Source: JAAZPT01 sp034180455 (GTDB lineage: Bacteria > Bacillota > Clostridia > Christensenellales > Aristaeellaceae). Taken from it: 64,000 bases of DNA. Below are positions 45,301 through 54,014 of the stretch, in pieces (within the stretch, counting starts at the first letter, position 1; each line of letters begins with the position of its first letter). The notes beneath the pieces are model-generated. The model saw only the letters and a list, made by a program, of their open reading frames with translations. It was not told the origin of the DNA and did no database searches. The position numbers and the translations under genes were made by a program. The stretch is taken from positions 62,001-126,000 of the forward strand of contig JAXFOG010000032.1 of NCBI GenBank assembly GCA_034180455.1, given 5' to 3'.

Positions 45301-46680
45301 GCCTATCTCTATAATTCTGTCATTTAGAATATTAAGACCTGTTGTTTCAAAGTCAAGCACAACTATGCTATTGCTTGCATCTCTATTATCAGGATTTGAA
45401 ATAGGAGCTTCCCAATCGCACATGTATAATTCGCATCCGGGAATAAGTTTTATATTTTGCTTTTTTGAAGTAGCAAAGGCCTCAGGGTACGCTTGTACCA
45501 CGCCATAATCGGTAATAGCTATTGCCTTATGACCAAGCTGAGCAGCATACTCAATCATATCCTTTGCTGAATTTGTTGCGGCGAGCGCACTCATTTGAGT
45601 ATGGCAGTTTAACTCTACTCTTTTTACGGGTGCATTATCTTCAACAAGCTCTACTGGCAATTGAGCCATGGATCTTACAATTACACAAGTATCATTAAGA
45701 AAACTATCGTATGTGCAATTACCATTTATAAGCAACCTAGTTCCAGCCTTTATGCTGTTTGCAGTATTTTCAAGAGCTTCTTTAGAATTCTTTTTTGCCT
45801 GTTCTATATTAAAGCTTCCATCTGGATTTTTGTTGTTTCTTCTTGGATTAAAAAAACATTTACAATATACGCTGCCTTTTTCATCAGATAGCGTGAATGT
45901 TAGTATTACACTATTTTTTGATATTACATTTGGATTGCTTACAGTTCCAGAAATATTTATGATACCAGTTTCGTTTGTGCATAGGCTTATTGGAGAAACT
46001 ACTCCATCTATCTTGCTACCATATAGTAGAGTTTGACCTGGGACATATTCTTTTTTTACTCGCTTTGGCTTCTGTGGTTTAACTGGTTCTGGCTCTTTAG
46101 AAGATTGCTCAGCGGCTACTTCTGCATTGGCTTTTTCAAGCTCTGCATCCAGATTGTCTATACCACGCAATTCATGCATTTTCTTTAGCCATTCTTCTCT
46201 TTCGCCTGCAACCATAAGCTCCACCGGTAGCTTTATTGTAAAAATATCATATACGGCTTGTGAAATCTTGCTTTCAAAATCCTGTGATTTATAAAAGCTC
46301 ACAGCGTATTCATCGGGGCATGTGAGCACTATTTTGTTGTTTATTAACTCCCATGCTGTGTTTTTAAGCCAAGCACGAGTAGCATTATTGCTACGCATCA
46401 AGAAACGCTCTAAAACGTCTTGATAGCTTCCTATATCTCTTAAAAAATCATCTTTCAATGCCGGCGAGGCGATTCTAATAGCAACATGTATATTAGGATA
46501 AATATCTTGTATTATTTTTTTAATTCTTAGAAACTCTGCTTCTGCTACAAGTATAGGACTTTCAAACTTAAAAACTGCCTTGTTTGCACCTTTTGAAAAC
46601 AAGACTTTCTTTAATTCAAGTTTTCCTGATAGATTCGGTAGTTTTTCTTCTATGGAGTCAATAATAATGTTTTTGCTCAT
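42301..46680 (-). CDS. polC: DNA polymerase III alpha subunit, PolC type
   Basis: Main replicative polymerase of low-GC Gram-positives, 1459 residues. Order: N-terminal domain, OB-fold, split PHP domain, proofreading exonuclease inserted in PHP (DFETTGL near 441-447, LTGID, HNASFDYG, HRAVHDA), a zinc motif (CAKC ... CPIC), polymerase palm with PDIDLNFSGEYQ near 978-989, and fingers/tau-binding end. The PHP entry reads LNCHTQMSAL instead of LHxHTxMS and TDYGVVQ instead of TDHxVVQ, so metal ligands are lost. The start shares a base with the ispG stop (TGATG). It belongs to the dxr-rseP-ispG-polC run typical of Firmicutes. Essential function certain. Confidence 0.98.
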   Translation of the reverse strand: MSKNIIIDSIEEKLPNLSGKLELKKVLFSKGANKAVFKFESPILVAEAEFLRIKKIIQDIYPNIHVAIRIASPALKDDFLRDIGSYQDVLERFLMRSNNATRAWLKNTAWELINNKIVLTCPDEYAVSFYKSQDFESKISQAVYDIFTIKLPVELMVAGEREEWLKKMHELRGIDNLDAELEKANAEVAAEQSSKEPEPVKPQKPKRVKKEYVPGQTLLYGSKIDGVVSPISLCTNETGIINISGTVSNPNVISKNSVILTFTLSDEKGSVYCKCFFNPRRNNKNPDGSFNIEQAKKNSKEALENTANSIKAGTRLLINGNCTYDSFLNDTCVIVRSMAQLPVELVEDNAPVKRVELNCHTQMSALAATNSAKDMIEYAAQLGHKAIAITDYGVVQAYPEAFATSKKQNIKLIPGCELYMCDWEAPISNPDNRDASNSIVVLDFETTGLNILNDRIIEIGAVRLENGSITESFSQLVNPDRALSPEVSQLTGIDDSMLKGMPSPAEATAKLLEFIGDSAIAAHNASFDYGILQSELKRMNVKFSCPVIDTLILARSLYPELKSFRLGSLCKHLGVSLKNAHRAVHDAGATAQCLGIMLKTVASDGKNTLFEINEHLKRSSYGRSRNIDVLVQKQKGLENLYYLVSQGHIKYFSRNMRVPRFEISDHREGLLLGSGTPEGELYQALFVGTDDSKLEEIASFYDYLEIVPPEHLQEYVRSGIMLNNEEAININKKIVLLGKKLNKLVVSVGHVHFKNPEDSIYRAMIFATIGKKDFDKQAPMYYRTTEDMLDTHSYLGKELAYEVVVENTNKISDSIDNIRQYPVHPDGEKAVTFQPFWPDAKDNISNDTYKRARELYGDDLPPIVQARIDKELNSILGYGFATLYNIAQKLVKKSNSDGYLVGSRGSVGSSFVATMCGITEVNPLPAHYRCAKCKHTEFDVPKEYMVGIDLPDKDCPICHEPMIKDGYNIPFEVFLGFKGDKVPDIDLNFSGEYQSKAHAYVEELFGKGYVFRAGTISSLQEKNCYGYVNKYLELKGMHTNRAYKDRLVAGLVGVKKTTGQHPGGMVVLPKEYSIYNFTPIQKPANDMSSDSITTHFDFSSMHDILVKLDILGHDDPTMLHDLELVTNTLCKEIPINDKKVLSLFYSTEALGVSPKDILCETGTLGIPEFGTDFVQGMLLETKPHTMSELLRISGLSHGTDVWLGNAQTLIANGTATLNECVCTRDDIMESLLRYGMPEKLSFDTMEAVRKGRGLTPSTEEEMRNHNVPEWFIDSCKKIKYMFPKAHACAYVISALRIAYYKVYYPLAYYCTYLSIRGKAYDSSSMMLDTHILREKVKDMLDRRNDLSDLQKADLYVMRIALEMQSRGYKFLPADIYKSAATKFIIEDGAIRVPLSALKGLGEIAPNNIAEARSERFNSVDDLKKRAKIGDKVIEILKENNAIGDLPDKAQMDMFSMLGI

Positions 46681-47738
46681 CAATTACTTTCCTTTTCTAC
46701 GAGCAAGAGCCTTATCTCCTTTATTAGTTCTTCAGCTATATTACCTGTGATTTTTCTTACTGGTAGGCCTTTTTTAAAAAGAACTGCATTATCTGTTCCA
46801 CCTCCAGCTATGCCTATATCAGCTTCTTTAGCTTCTCCTGGACCATTTACTACACAGCCCATTACTGCAACTTTTATAGGTGACTTTACATCCTTTAAGG
46901 CTTCTTTTACTTGCTTTGCAATCTGCTCAAGATTTATTTTTGTTCTGCCACATGTGGGGCAAGCTATAATATCAACACCTTCATTCATCAATCCACAAGC
47001 TTTAAGTATGCTTTTTGCAGCATAGACTTCTGGTATAGGATCGCCAGCAAGGCTTACACGCATGGTATTGCCTATACCTTCCATAAGCAGCGTACCCAAA
47101 CCAACTGCGCTTTTTACTATGCCGTCTTCAGGAAGTCCTGCTTCGGTTACACCTATGTGTAGTGGATAATCGCAACGTTTGGAAGCGAGTCTGTAAGCTT
47201 CTACTGTAAGTGGAACAGAACTTGCTTTCATAGACAGAACAATATTGTAAAAGTGCATATTTTCTAATATTTTGGCATGGTTAAGTGCACTTTCTACGAG
47301 TGCCTCTGCGCATACTTCGCCGTATTTTGATAATATTTCTTTTTCCAGAGAGCCACTATTTACGCCTATGCGTATGGGAACATTATGCATTTTTGCACAG
47401 TCGCATAGCAACTCAACATTTTTTTGTGATCCAATATTGCCTGGATTAAAGCGTAGCTTATCTACTCCATGCTCAATAGCTGCAATTGCAAGCCTATAAT
47501 CAAAGTGTATATCAGCAACAATAGGGCAAGGTTTATTTGGAATTATTGTATCAAGAGCTTTTACACAAGCTTTATCAAATACTGATATGCGCACAATGTC
47601 ACAGCCTGCAGATTTTAAAGCTCTTATCTGAGATAATGTGGCGATAGGATCACGCGAATCGGTATTGCACATTGATTGTATTGCAATGGGATTGCCGGAT
47701 CCTATTTTTATACCACCTATGTTTACTTCTTTAGTCAT
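46680..47738 (-). CDS. ispG: 4-hydroxy-3-methylbut-2-en-1-yl diphosphate synthase
   Basis: Penultimate MEP-pathway step: reductive opening of methylerythritol cyclodiphosphate to HMBPP using a [4Fe-4S] cluster. Family signatures: NIGGIKIG at 6-13, QSMCNTDSRD, LRFNPGNIG, and the cluster ligands in CPTCGRT and MGCVVNGPGEA, with a Glu following. The 352-residue length matches the short bacterial form. Ribosome site is weak; it lies 2 bases after rseP. Together with dxr two genes upstream it shows that isoprenoids (undecaprenyl phosphate, quinones) come from the MEP route. Confidence 0.97.
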   Translation of the reverse strand: MTKEVNIGGIKIGSGNPIAIQSMCNTDSRDPIATLSQIRALKSAGCDIVRISVFDKACVKALDTIIPNKPCPIVADIHFDYRLAIAAIEHGVDKLRFNPGNIGSQKNVELLCDCAKMHNVPIRIGVNSGSLEKEILSKYGEVCAEALVESALNHAKILENMHFYNIVLSMKASSVPLTVEAYRLASKRCDYPLHIGVTEAGLPEDGIVKSAVGLGTLLMEGIGNTMRVSLAGDPIPEVYAAKSILKACGLMNEGVDIIACPTCGRTKINLEQIAKQVKEALKDVKSPIKVAVMGCVVNGPGEAKEADIGIAGGGTDNAVLFKKGLPVRKITGNIAEELIKEIRLLLVEKESN

Positions 47739-47740
47739 AA

Positions 47741-48817
47741 CTATTTAAAAATATTTGCTATATCTCTATATGTTAGGAATATCATTAACGAAAATAGTAA
47801 TATGTACCCAGCAGTATGAATATAAGCCTCTACCTTTTGGTTTACTGGCTTTCCACGTACTGCTTCAATAAGCATAAATATTAGCCTTGCTCCGTCAAGA
47901 CCTGGTATTGGCAAAAGGTTTACTAAACCTAGGTTGATGGAAATTATAATTGCTAAATTAAGTACAGCTGCAAGGCCACCTATCTGCGTAAGCTGGCTAA
48001 CCTGCTGTATTACACCAACGGGGCCTGTGGTGCTTTCAAAGCCTTCACCCGTTGTAAATAGCTTTCCAAGAGCTCTTACAATAATTTTGGAAGAATCTTC
48101 ACAGTATCTCCATGCTTCGGGGAAAACATCTGATGCAGATCTAGAACGTATTATTCCTACATTAACTCCGATCAGGTATCTGTTATCAGATGCAGAATAT
48201 TTTGGCATGCAAGATATATTAAGTTCTTTTCCATCTCTTTCTACTAAAAAGTTAAGCTCAGTATCAGGCTTTGCGACCTTTGCAATTAGCTTTGTAACTG
48301 CATCAGCCTCACCAGTACCAATACTTTCACCATTTATGCTTATAAATTTATCACCAATTTCAAATCCTGCTATCTCTGCAGGAGAGCCACTCTGAATATT
48401 TTCTACTTTTAGTCCTTCAATTTTGCTTCCGTATGCAAACATAAAAATTATTGCGATTACAAATGCAAATATTAGATTCATAAGTGGGCCAGATATTACT
48501 GTAAATATACGTTTCCATACACTATGACCATAATAATAGCGTGGATCATCAGGAGATATACTGTCCTCACTCTTGTTGTCGCCATCGCTTGCAAGCTCAC
48601 CATAATACATGCAATAGCCGCCAAGGGGTATTGCAGAAATCTTAAACTCAGTATCATGCTTTTTGCTTTTCCATGAAACTAGCTTAGGACCAAAACCAAT
48701 GCTGAACTCCTTTACAGGTATTCCACACATTCTTGCTGAAATAAAGTGTCCATATTCATGCACCATTATCAGTATGCCTAGCATAAGTATAGCTACTAAT
48801 ATAAACAGTATGCTCAT
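47741..48817 (-). CDS. rseP: RIP metalloprotease, site-2 protease (RseP/RasP)
   Basis: Intramembrane zinc protease cleaving anti-sigma factors, signal peptide remnants and similar substrates. Zinc ligands: HEYGH at 20-24 in the first helix and Asp in NLLPIPGLDGARL near the C-terminus. A single PDZ domain occupies about 125-205 (VENIQSGSPAEIAGFEIGD style). Four membrane segments, 358 residues. GGAGG precedes the ATG, which overlaps the dxr stop by 4 bases (ATGA). The dxr-rseP pairing is conserved in Firmicutes. Confidence 0.96.
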   Translation of the reverse strand: MSILFILVAILMLGILIMVHEYGHFISARMCGIPVKEFSIGFGPKLVSWKSKKHDTEFKISAIPLGGYCMYYGELASDGDNKSEDSISPDDPRYYYGHSVWKRIFTVISGPLMNLIFAFVIAIIFMFAYGSKIEGLKVENIQSGSPAEIAGFEIGDKFISINGESIGTGEADAVTKLIAKVAKPDTELNFLVERDGKELNISCMPKYSASDNRYLIGVNVGIIRSRSASDVFPEAWRYCEDSSKIIVRALGKLFTTGEGFESTTGPVGVIQQVSQLTQIGGLAAVLNLAIIISINLGLVNLLPIPGLDGARLIFMLIEAVRGKPVNQKVEAYIHTAGYILLFSLMIFLTYRDIANIFK

Positions 48818-50022
48818 ATAATTTCCTCCAAAAATTCTTTTGCAATTTGTCTTGCTCTATTGTCTGCATATAATGCATCCTCATAACTGTATGCATATAG
48901 CTTTTCAATATTGTTTAGTGTATGGTCTACACAATCATAAATATTTCCAAAATGAATTCTATCATTTAAAAAATAACTTACTGCTACTTCATTAGCAGCG
49001 TTAAGCACTATGCAGCTTGCATCGTGATTCCTTAAGGATTCACGTGCCAGGTCAAGAGCCTTAAATACATCTTTACGAGGCTCTTCAAAGTTTAGCTTAC
49101 TAAGTATTGGATATTCTATATCACTTTCTATTCTTTTAGGATAGCTTAGCGAGTATTGAATAGGCAACTTCATGCTTGGCACTCCCAATTGAGCAATAAT
49201 AGACTTATCCTTAAAGCCTACCATTGAATGAACAACGCTTTCAGGATGTATAAGCACTTCTATTTTATCCTCAGGAACTCCAAAAAGATAGCTAGCCTCT
49301 ATTATCTCAAGTGCTTTATTAAATAATGTAGCCGAATCTATGCTTATCTTTGCTCCCATATTCCAGTTTGGATGCTTTAAAGCTTGCTGCTTTGTTGCGC
49401 TTTTTATATCTTCGCTGCTCCACGTTCTAAAGGGGCCTCCAGAGCATGTAAGAAAAATTTTATCAATAGGGTTTTGAGAACTAGTGTTCATACATTGAAA
49501 TATAGCACTATGTTCGCTATCTATTGGTAGTATTCTGTTTAATGGTGAGGGAAGATCTATCCCATCAGCATATGTAGCATTTGGCACATTGCAGCTATTT
49601 TTATTTGATTCAATTGCTGTTTTTTTGCAAGTTTCAATAACTATGTTGCCACCTGCAACCAATGCCTCTTTATTTGCAAGCAGCACTCTTTTGCCACGAT
49701 TTAAAGCCTTTAACACATACTTGAGGCCAATCATACCTACAAGCGCAATTACTGCATAATCATAGTCACAATTGTCTACTATCTCATCCAAGCCTTGCTC
49801 ACCAAATAGTATACTGGTATCTTTTAAATTATAATCTAATTTATCATACCCACTAAGTACAGCAAATTTTGGCGAAAACTCTTCTATTTGTTGTAAAAAT
49901 AAATCTTTATTTTTATGAGCGCTTATTGCTACTATCTCAAACTCAGATTTGTGCAGACGAATTACATCTAATGTTTGAACTCCTATTGAGCCTGTGCTTC
50001 CTAAAATTATTACTTTTTTTAT
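48814..50022 (-). CDS. dxr: 1-deoxy-D-xylulose 5-phosphate reductoisomerase, probable AUA start
   Basis: First committed MEP-pathway enzyme (DXP to MEP with NADPH). The frame with the full N-terminus runs from codon ATA 50022-50020: the translation after it is KKVIILGSTGSIG, exactly where M-K-x-V-x-I-L-G-S-T-G-S-I-G stands in the family, and AGGAG (50036-50032) is correctly spaced. There is no ATG, GTG or TTG in frame between the upstream stop TAA (50043-50041) and TTG 49791, which would delete 77 residues and the NADPH site. The rest (ALVGMIGLK, LANKEALV, SGGPF, NAANEVAV) is intact: 402 residues. Either AUA initiates, or the base is a sequencing error or mutation of ATG. Confidence 0.9.
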   Translation of the reverse strand: MKKVIILGSTGSIGVQTLDVIRLHKSEFEIVAISAHKNKDLFLQQIEEFSPKFAVLSGYDKLDYNLKDTSILFGEQGLDEIVDNCDYDYAVIALVGMIGLKYVLKALNRGKRVLLANKEALVAGGNIVIETCKKTAIESNKNSCNVPNATYADGIDLPSPLNRILPIDSEHSAIFQCMNTSSQNPIDKIFLTCSGGPFRTWSSEDIKSATKQQALKHPNWNMGAKISIDSATLFNKALEIIEASYLFGVPEDKIEVLIHPESVVHSMVGFKDKSIIAQLGVPSMKLPIQYSLSYPKRIESDIEYPILSKLNFEEPRKDVFKALDLARESLRNHDASCIVLNAANEVAVSYFLNDRIHFGNIYDCVDHTLNNIEKLYAYSYEDALYADNRARQIAKEFLEEII

Positions 50023-50051
50023 AAGCTCATCTCCTAAATTTTATCAGAATA

Positions 50052-50060
50052 ATTATATCA
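50052..50060 (-). promoter_or_regulatory. Extended -10 promoter of the dxr-polC operon
   Basis: On the minus strand TGA-TATAAT (50060-50052), no clear -35. The transcript would start near 50045, just upstream of the in-frame TAA and of AGGAG, leaving a leader of about 22 bases before the AUA codon. Confidence 0.55.
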
Positions 50061-50103
50061 TAAAACAAGTTAGATTTCATTTATACCTTTTAAGTTTACA
50101 TTC

Positions 50104-50131
50104 TTGTTTGTTTTTTATATCTCATTATAAT
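50104..50131 (+). promoter_or_regulatory. Candidate promoter of the GH13 operon
   Basis: TTGTTT (50104-50109), 16-base spacer, TATAAT (50126-50131), inside an A/T-rich stretch with further TATAAT-like repeats, so the exact start is uncertain. Confidence 0.5.
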
Positions 50132-50168
50132 ATAATATAAATGCTAAAATAAAAATATGGAGGACAGT

Positions 50169-51806
50169 ATGGATTTTAAGAAAATGGTGGTATATCAGAT
50201 TTATCCACGCAGCTTTATGGATAGCAACAATGATGGAATTGGCGATCTGCAAGGCATTATAGAAAAACTTGATTATCTTAAATACTTGGGCATAGATGTA
50301 ATATGGCTAAGCCCTGTGTACAAATCCCCCGACTATGATAATGGATACGATATTAGTAACTACTATGATATATCAGAAAAATTTGGCAATCTAGATATTT
50401 TTAAAAAATTATTATCCGCGGCACACTCAAGGGACATCAAAATAATGATGGACCTGGTAGTAAATCATACTTCCGATCAGAATAAGTGGTTTATAGAAAG
50501 TAGATCATCAAAAGACAACCCAAAGAGAGATTTCTATATTTGGAGAGATGGATTTAATGGTGGAAGGCCTACAAAGCAATATGGTTTCTTTATGGAACCT
50601 GTTTGGACTTATGATGAGAAAACAGAGCAATATTATTTCCATAATTTTGCAGTACAACAACCAGAACTAAACTGGGAAAATGCAGAGCTAAGACATGAAA
50701 TATACAAGATGATGAACTATTGGCTAGATATGGGAATAGATGGCTTTAGAATGGACGTAATAAATCTTATTAGTAAGCCTGAAGCTGCCCTAAGAAGCGA
50801 TGGTGGAGAGGGCGCAAATACCGAGAATGGTCCTAAGGTACATGAGTATTTGAAAGAAATGAACAAAAATACTCTTGCACATTACGATACAATAACAGTA
50901 GGCGAAACACCTGGTGTAAGTACTGAAGATGCCTGCAAATATGCAAATAAAGATGGTAGCGAGCTAAATATGGTATTCCAGTTTGAGCTTGTTAGTAGTG
51001 AGGACAATCGCCCAGTAAGTAAGTGGCATACAGACAAAGTAAAACTTGAAAACTTTAAAAAAATTACAGATAAGTGGCAACAAGGCTTGTATAATAAGGC
51101 TTGGAACAGCCTGTATCTAAGCAATCACGACCAGCCACGTCAGGTATCTCGCTTTGGTAATACTGATAATAAAACATACTGGGAAAAGAGCGCTAAGATG
51201 CTTGCTACAATAATGCATATGCAGCAGGGTACTCCCTATATATATCAGGGTGAAGAAATTGGTATGACAAACTATAAGATCAACACATTGGATGATTGTA
51301 GGGACTATGAGATATTTTCTTCATATAAAGATCTTGTAGAAGATAAAAAACTACTTACGCATGACGAAATGATGGCTGCACTTAATGAACGTTGTCGTGA
51401 TCACGCCAGAACTCCAGTTCAGTGGGATACAAGCAAAAACGCTGGATTCAGCAAGGCTGAACCATGGATACCCGTAAATAAAAACTATGATAAAATAAAT
51501 GTTGCAAGCCAGATAGACGATCCTGACTCAATACTGAATTGTTATAGAAAGCTTATAGCTTTACGTAAAAATGTAGATTGCATAACAGACGGTAAGTTTG
51601 AGCTTTTGCTTGCAGATGATCCTAATATATTTGCATATACCAGAACAAATTCTGATACAAAGCTTACAATACTTGCAAATTATACCGATAAAGAACTTGA
51701 TATGCCATTTGCTATGAAAGGCGAAAAACTTATATCAAACTATAATGATAGCTCCGACAAGCTAAGAGCTTACGAAGCTATGGTGTATATGGAGAAGTTA
51801 AATTGA
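50169..51806 (+). CDS. GH13 alpha-glucosidase, oligo-1,6-glucosidase type
   Basis: Cytoplasmic exo-glucosidase of 545 residues. GH13 regions: DLVVNH at 95-100, GFRMDVIN with nucleophile Asp196, VGETPG with acid/base Glu246, and SNHDQPR with Asp321. The residue after the nucleophile is Val, which in this subfamily goes with alpha-1,6 specificity (isomaltose, panose) whereas Thr or Ala goes with alpha-1,4. Start ATG 50169 with GGAGGA upstream; an in-frame ATG at 50157 lacks a ribosome site. It overlaps the mutarotase-like gene by 4 bases. Trehalose-6-phosphate hydrolase is a less likely alternative. Confidence 0.92.
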   Translation: MDFKKMVVYQIYPRSFMDSNNDGIGDLQGIIEKLDYLKYLGIDVIWLSPVYKSPDYDNGYDISNYYDISEKFGNLDIFKKLLSAAHSRDIKIMMDLVVNHTSDQNKWFIESRSSKDNPKRDFYIWRDGFNGGRPTKQYGFFMEPVWTYDEKTEQYYFHNFAVQQPELNWENAELRHEIYKMMNYWLDMGIDGFRMDVINLISKPEAALRSDGGEGANTENGPKVHEYLKEMNKNTLAHYDTITVGETPGVSTEDACKYANKDGSELNMVFQFELVSSEDNRPVSKWHTDKVKLENFKKITDKWQQGLYNKAWNSLYLSNHDQPRQVSRFGNTDNKTYWEKSAKMLATIMHMQQGTPYIYQGEEIGMTNYKINTLDDCRDYEIFSSYKDLVEDKKLLTHDEMMAALNERCRDHARTPVQWDTSKNAGFSKAEPWIPVNKNYDKINVASQIDDPDSILNCYRKLIALRKNVDCITDGKFELLLADDPNIFAYTRTNSDTKLTILANYTDKELDMPFAMKGEKLISNYNDSSDKLRAYEAMVYMEKLN

Positions 51807-52678
51807 AATACGAATTAAAATGTGCAGATGCAATAGCAACAGTAGATTCAATTGGTGCAGAGCTTATTTCATTTAAAAAAGACAAAGAATATTTGTGGTA
51901 TGGTGATGAAAAATATTGGAAAGGGCATTCTCCAGTACTTTTTCCAAATCCTAGTGTTTTGTTAAATGACAAAATTAAATTCTATGGTAAGGAATATGAA
52001 ATTCCAAAGCATGGAATTGTACGTGGTAAGGAGTTTTCAGTTGAAAAAATCACTGAAAATTCTGTAATTTTTAGCTTTAGTAGCTCTGATGAAAGCAAAA
52101 AACTATACCCATTTGACTTTAAACTTTTTGTTGAGCATAGCATCAACAAAAATGGATTTGTTACAAAATATACCGTGAAAAATCTAGATACAAGATCAAT
52201 GTACTTTTGTATAGGTGCTCACCCTTCATTTTTGTGCCCTATGGAAGAAAATGAAAACTTTGAGGACTATGATATAGTGTTTGAAAAAAATGAAGACGCT
52301 CCAGCATATAGGACTCATAATGGCCTGTATATGGATATGGATAAGTATGATATCTTGCTTAACAATACAAATGTTCTCCCTTTAAAATATTCTTATTTTG
52401 ATGAGGATTCATGTATATTCAAAGATTTAAACTCAAGCTATATAAAGTTGATAAACAGATCCACACAAAAAGGAATAAAGCTTAACTTTGATAGCTTTGA
52501 AGCACTTGTAGTATGGACTCCAGAGGCCAAGCATGCTCCATTTATATGCATAGAGCCATGGCATGGAATTCCAGCACTAAAAGACGATAGTGGCAATTTT
52601 GAAGATAAACCTTATTCTATAAAGCTTGATCCTGGCAAGGAATACAGCACATCATTTAGCGTAGAGATCCTACAATAA
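51803..52678 (+). CDS. Aldose 1-epimerase-like protein (LacX type)
   Basis: Galactose-mutarotase-fold protein, 291 residues, similar to LacX-type mutarotase-like proteins. The family pattern is visible in GAELISFKK, YWKGHSPVLFPNPSVL, HGIVRGKEF, FCIGAHPSF (with the conserved His) and CIEPWHGIP. It starts at TTG 51803, overlapping the GH13 stop (TTGA), with GGAG upstream. Placed behind an alpha-glucosidase it probably converts the anomer of released glucose for a kinase. Substrate not proven. Confidence 0.88.
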   Translation: MKYELKCADAIATVDSIGAELISFKKDKEYLWYGDEKYWKGHSPVLFPNPSVLLNDKIKFYGKEYEIPKHGIVRGKEFSVEKITENSVIFSFSSSDESKKLYPFDFKLFVEHSINKNGFVTKYTVKNLDTRSMYFCIGAHPSFLCPMEENENFEDYDIVFEKNEDAPAYRTHNGLYMDMDKYDILLNNTNVLPLKYSYFDEDSCIFKDLNSSYIKLINRSTQKGIKLNFDSFEALVVWTPEAKHAPFICIEPWHGIPALKDDSGNFEDKPYSIKLDPGKEYSTSFSVEILQ

Positions 52679-52697
52679 ATTAAAAATAGAGGGAAAT

Positions 52698-53981
52698 ATG
52701 AAGACCGAACAAGAAAAAATAAAGACCGGAAGAATATACCTTTTGATATTTGTAATATGCACATTGCTGCTTGCAAGCTCAATTATTTTTACACCACTTG
52801 ATACAATATTGCCCAATTTGCTTAAAATACAAACATCTAGTCAAAGACTTTTTAGCGACACGTTTTATGTGGCAGGTAGGGGAGCAAGCGTACTAAATGC
52901 TAGTTTAATTGGATATTTTGTACTTGCGATGCTTCTACTTGCAAATATGAAGCCTGATGGATTCACTGTGGCATGCGTGTTTTTAAGCATGGGCTTTGGC
53001 TTTGCAGGTATCTCTCTTTTAAGCTTATTGCCAATAGTATTTGGCACATGGATATTTGCAAAAATAAAATCAAGTAGATTTAAAAATTACTGCAATGAAT
53101 GTATACTTGCATTTGGATTAAGCCCGGTAATAAATCAGATTGCATTTGGATATACTCCAGCATTTGCAAAGCCGGGTCAGATAATAATGGCACTTGCAGT
53201 AGCCATGTTAATAGGTATGAGTGTGCCAGCTATTTCTAAAGAAATAGGCAAAAATCAAGGAAAATATAAGATGCAATATGAGCTTGCTGGTATGGGACTT
53301 ATAACGCTTATATATTATTCTGGATATAAGAGCGTAGTTATAGATAGATATAACAATAACCCACTTGCTATTATGAACAATATTTCATCATACAACAGTA
53401 ACTATTGGGCGATATTCATTATATTATTTTTACTTGCTATACTTATTGCTTATCTTATGAATAAGAATTGCTTTAAGGAGTATATTGCACAGATAAAATC
53501 AAATGGTGGCGATGATTATATAAGTGAATTCTCTTTTACAAGTATATTGATAAATATATCTACACTGGGATTATTGAGCTTAATATACTTTGCAATAGTA
53601 GGAATGAAACTTAATGGAATAGCATTTTGTGCATTATTTACAGTTCTTGCTATGGCTTGCATAAGGCTGAATCCTTTCCATATACCTTTTGCAATTATTG
53701 GTGTGTTGATTTCAGCTTACTCATGTTTGCATTATCTTAACGATCCTATTATGATAATTGGTTTTAGCTTTTCCCTTGGTATAAGTGCCGTATATAAAAA
53801 TACTTCTGCCATATATGTTATAATCGCAGGTATAATATTTAACTATCTTAATATATTTGCCTCAGAGCTTTTTGCAGGATTAAACCTTTATATTGCAGGA
53901 ACAATGATGGGCATAAGTATTTTTACAGTCGAGCTTCTTCATAAGGCCTTTACCTATAAAGAAGAAAAATTAAACTATTAA
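52698..53981 (+). CDS. DUF1576-like polytopic membrane protein
   Basis: A 427-residue protein with about 11-12 hydrophobic helices; the pattern SSRFKNYCNECILAFGLSP after the third helix recalls the DUF1576 family of Firmicutes. There is no ATP-binding or known transporter motif. AGGGAA precedes the ATG, 19 bases after the mutarotase-like gene, and a strong terminator follows, so it closes the GH13 operon. Transport of the glucoside handled by that operon is a possible role, but nothing in the sequence proves it. Confidence 0.65.
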   Translation: MKTEQEKIKTGRIYLLIFVICTLLLASSIIFTPLDTILPNLLKIQTSSQRLFSDTFYVAGRGASVLNASLIGYFVLAMLLLANMKPDGFTVACVFLSMGFGFAGISLLSLLPIVFGTWIFAKIKSSRFKNYCNECILAFGLSPVINQIAFGYTPAFAKPGQIIMALAVAMLIGMSVPAISKEIGKNQGKYKMQYELAGMGLITLIYYSGYKSVVIDRYNNNPLAIMNNISSYNSNYWAIFIILFLLAILIAYLMNKNCFKEYIAQIKSNGGDDYISEFSFTSILINISTLGLLSLIYFAIVGMKLNGIAFCALFTVLAMACIRLNPFHIPFAIIGVLISAYSCLHYLNDPIMIIGFSFSLGISAVYKNTSAIYVIIAGIIFNYLNIFASELFAGLNLYIAGTMMGISIFTVELLHKAFTYKEEKLNY

Positions 53982-54014
53982 AAAATCCTGAGCATTTCGC
54001 TCAGGATTTTTTTT
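53982..54014. terminator. Bidirectional terminator, GH13 operon / yhbY
   Basis: AAAATCCTGAGC (53982-53993) with GCTCAGGATTTT (53999-54010), five-base loop ATTTC, T-runs on both strands. Confidence 0.92.

Noticed and set aside
47934..48395. 153-codon plus-strand open frame across rseP
   Set aside because: Antisense to a conserved protease gene; no ribosome site.
49714..49791. TTG 49791 as the start of dxr
   Set aside because: It would remove 77 residues including the NADPH-binding motif that is intact in the same frame upstream.
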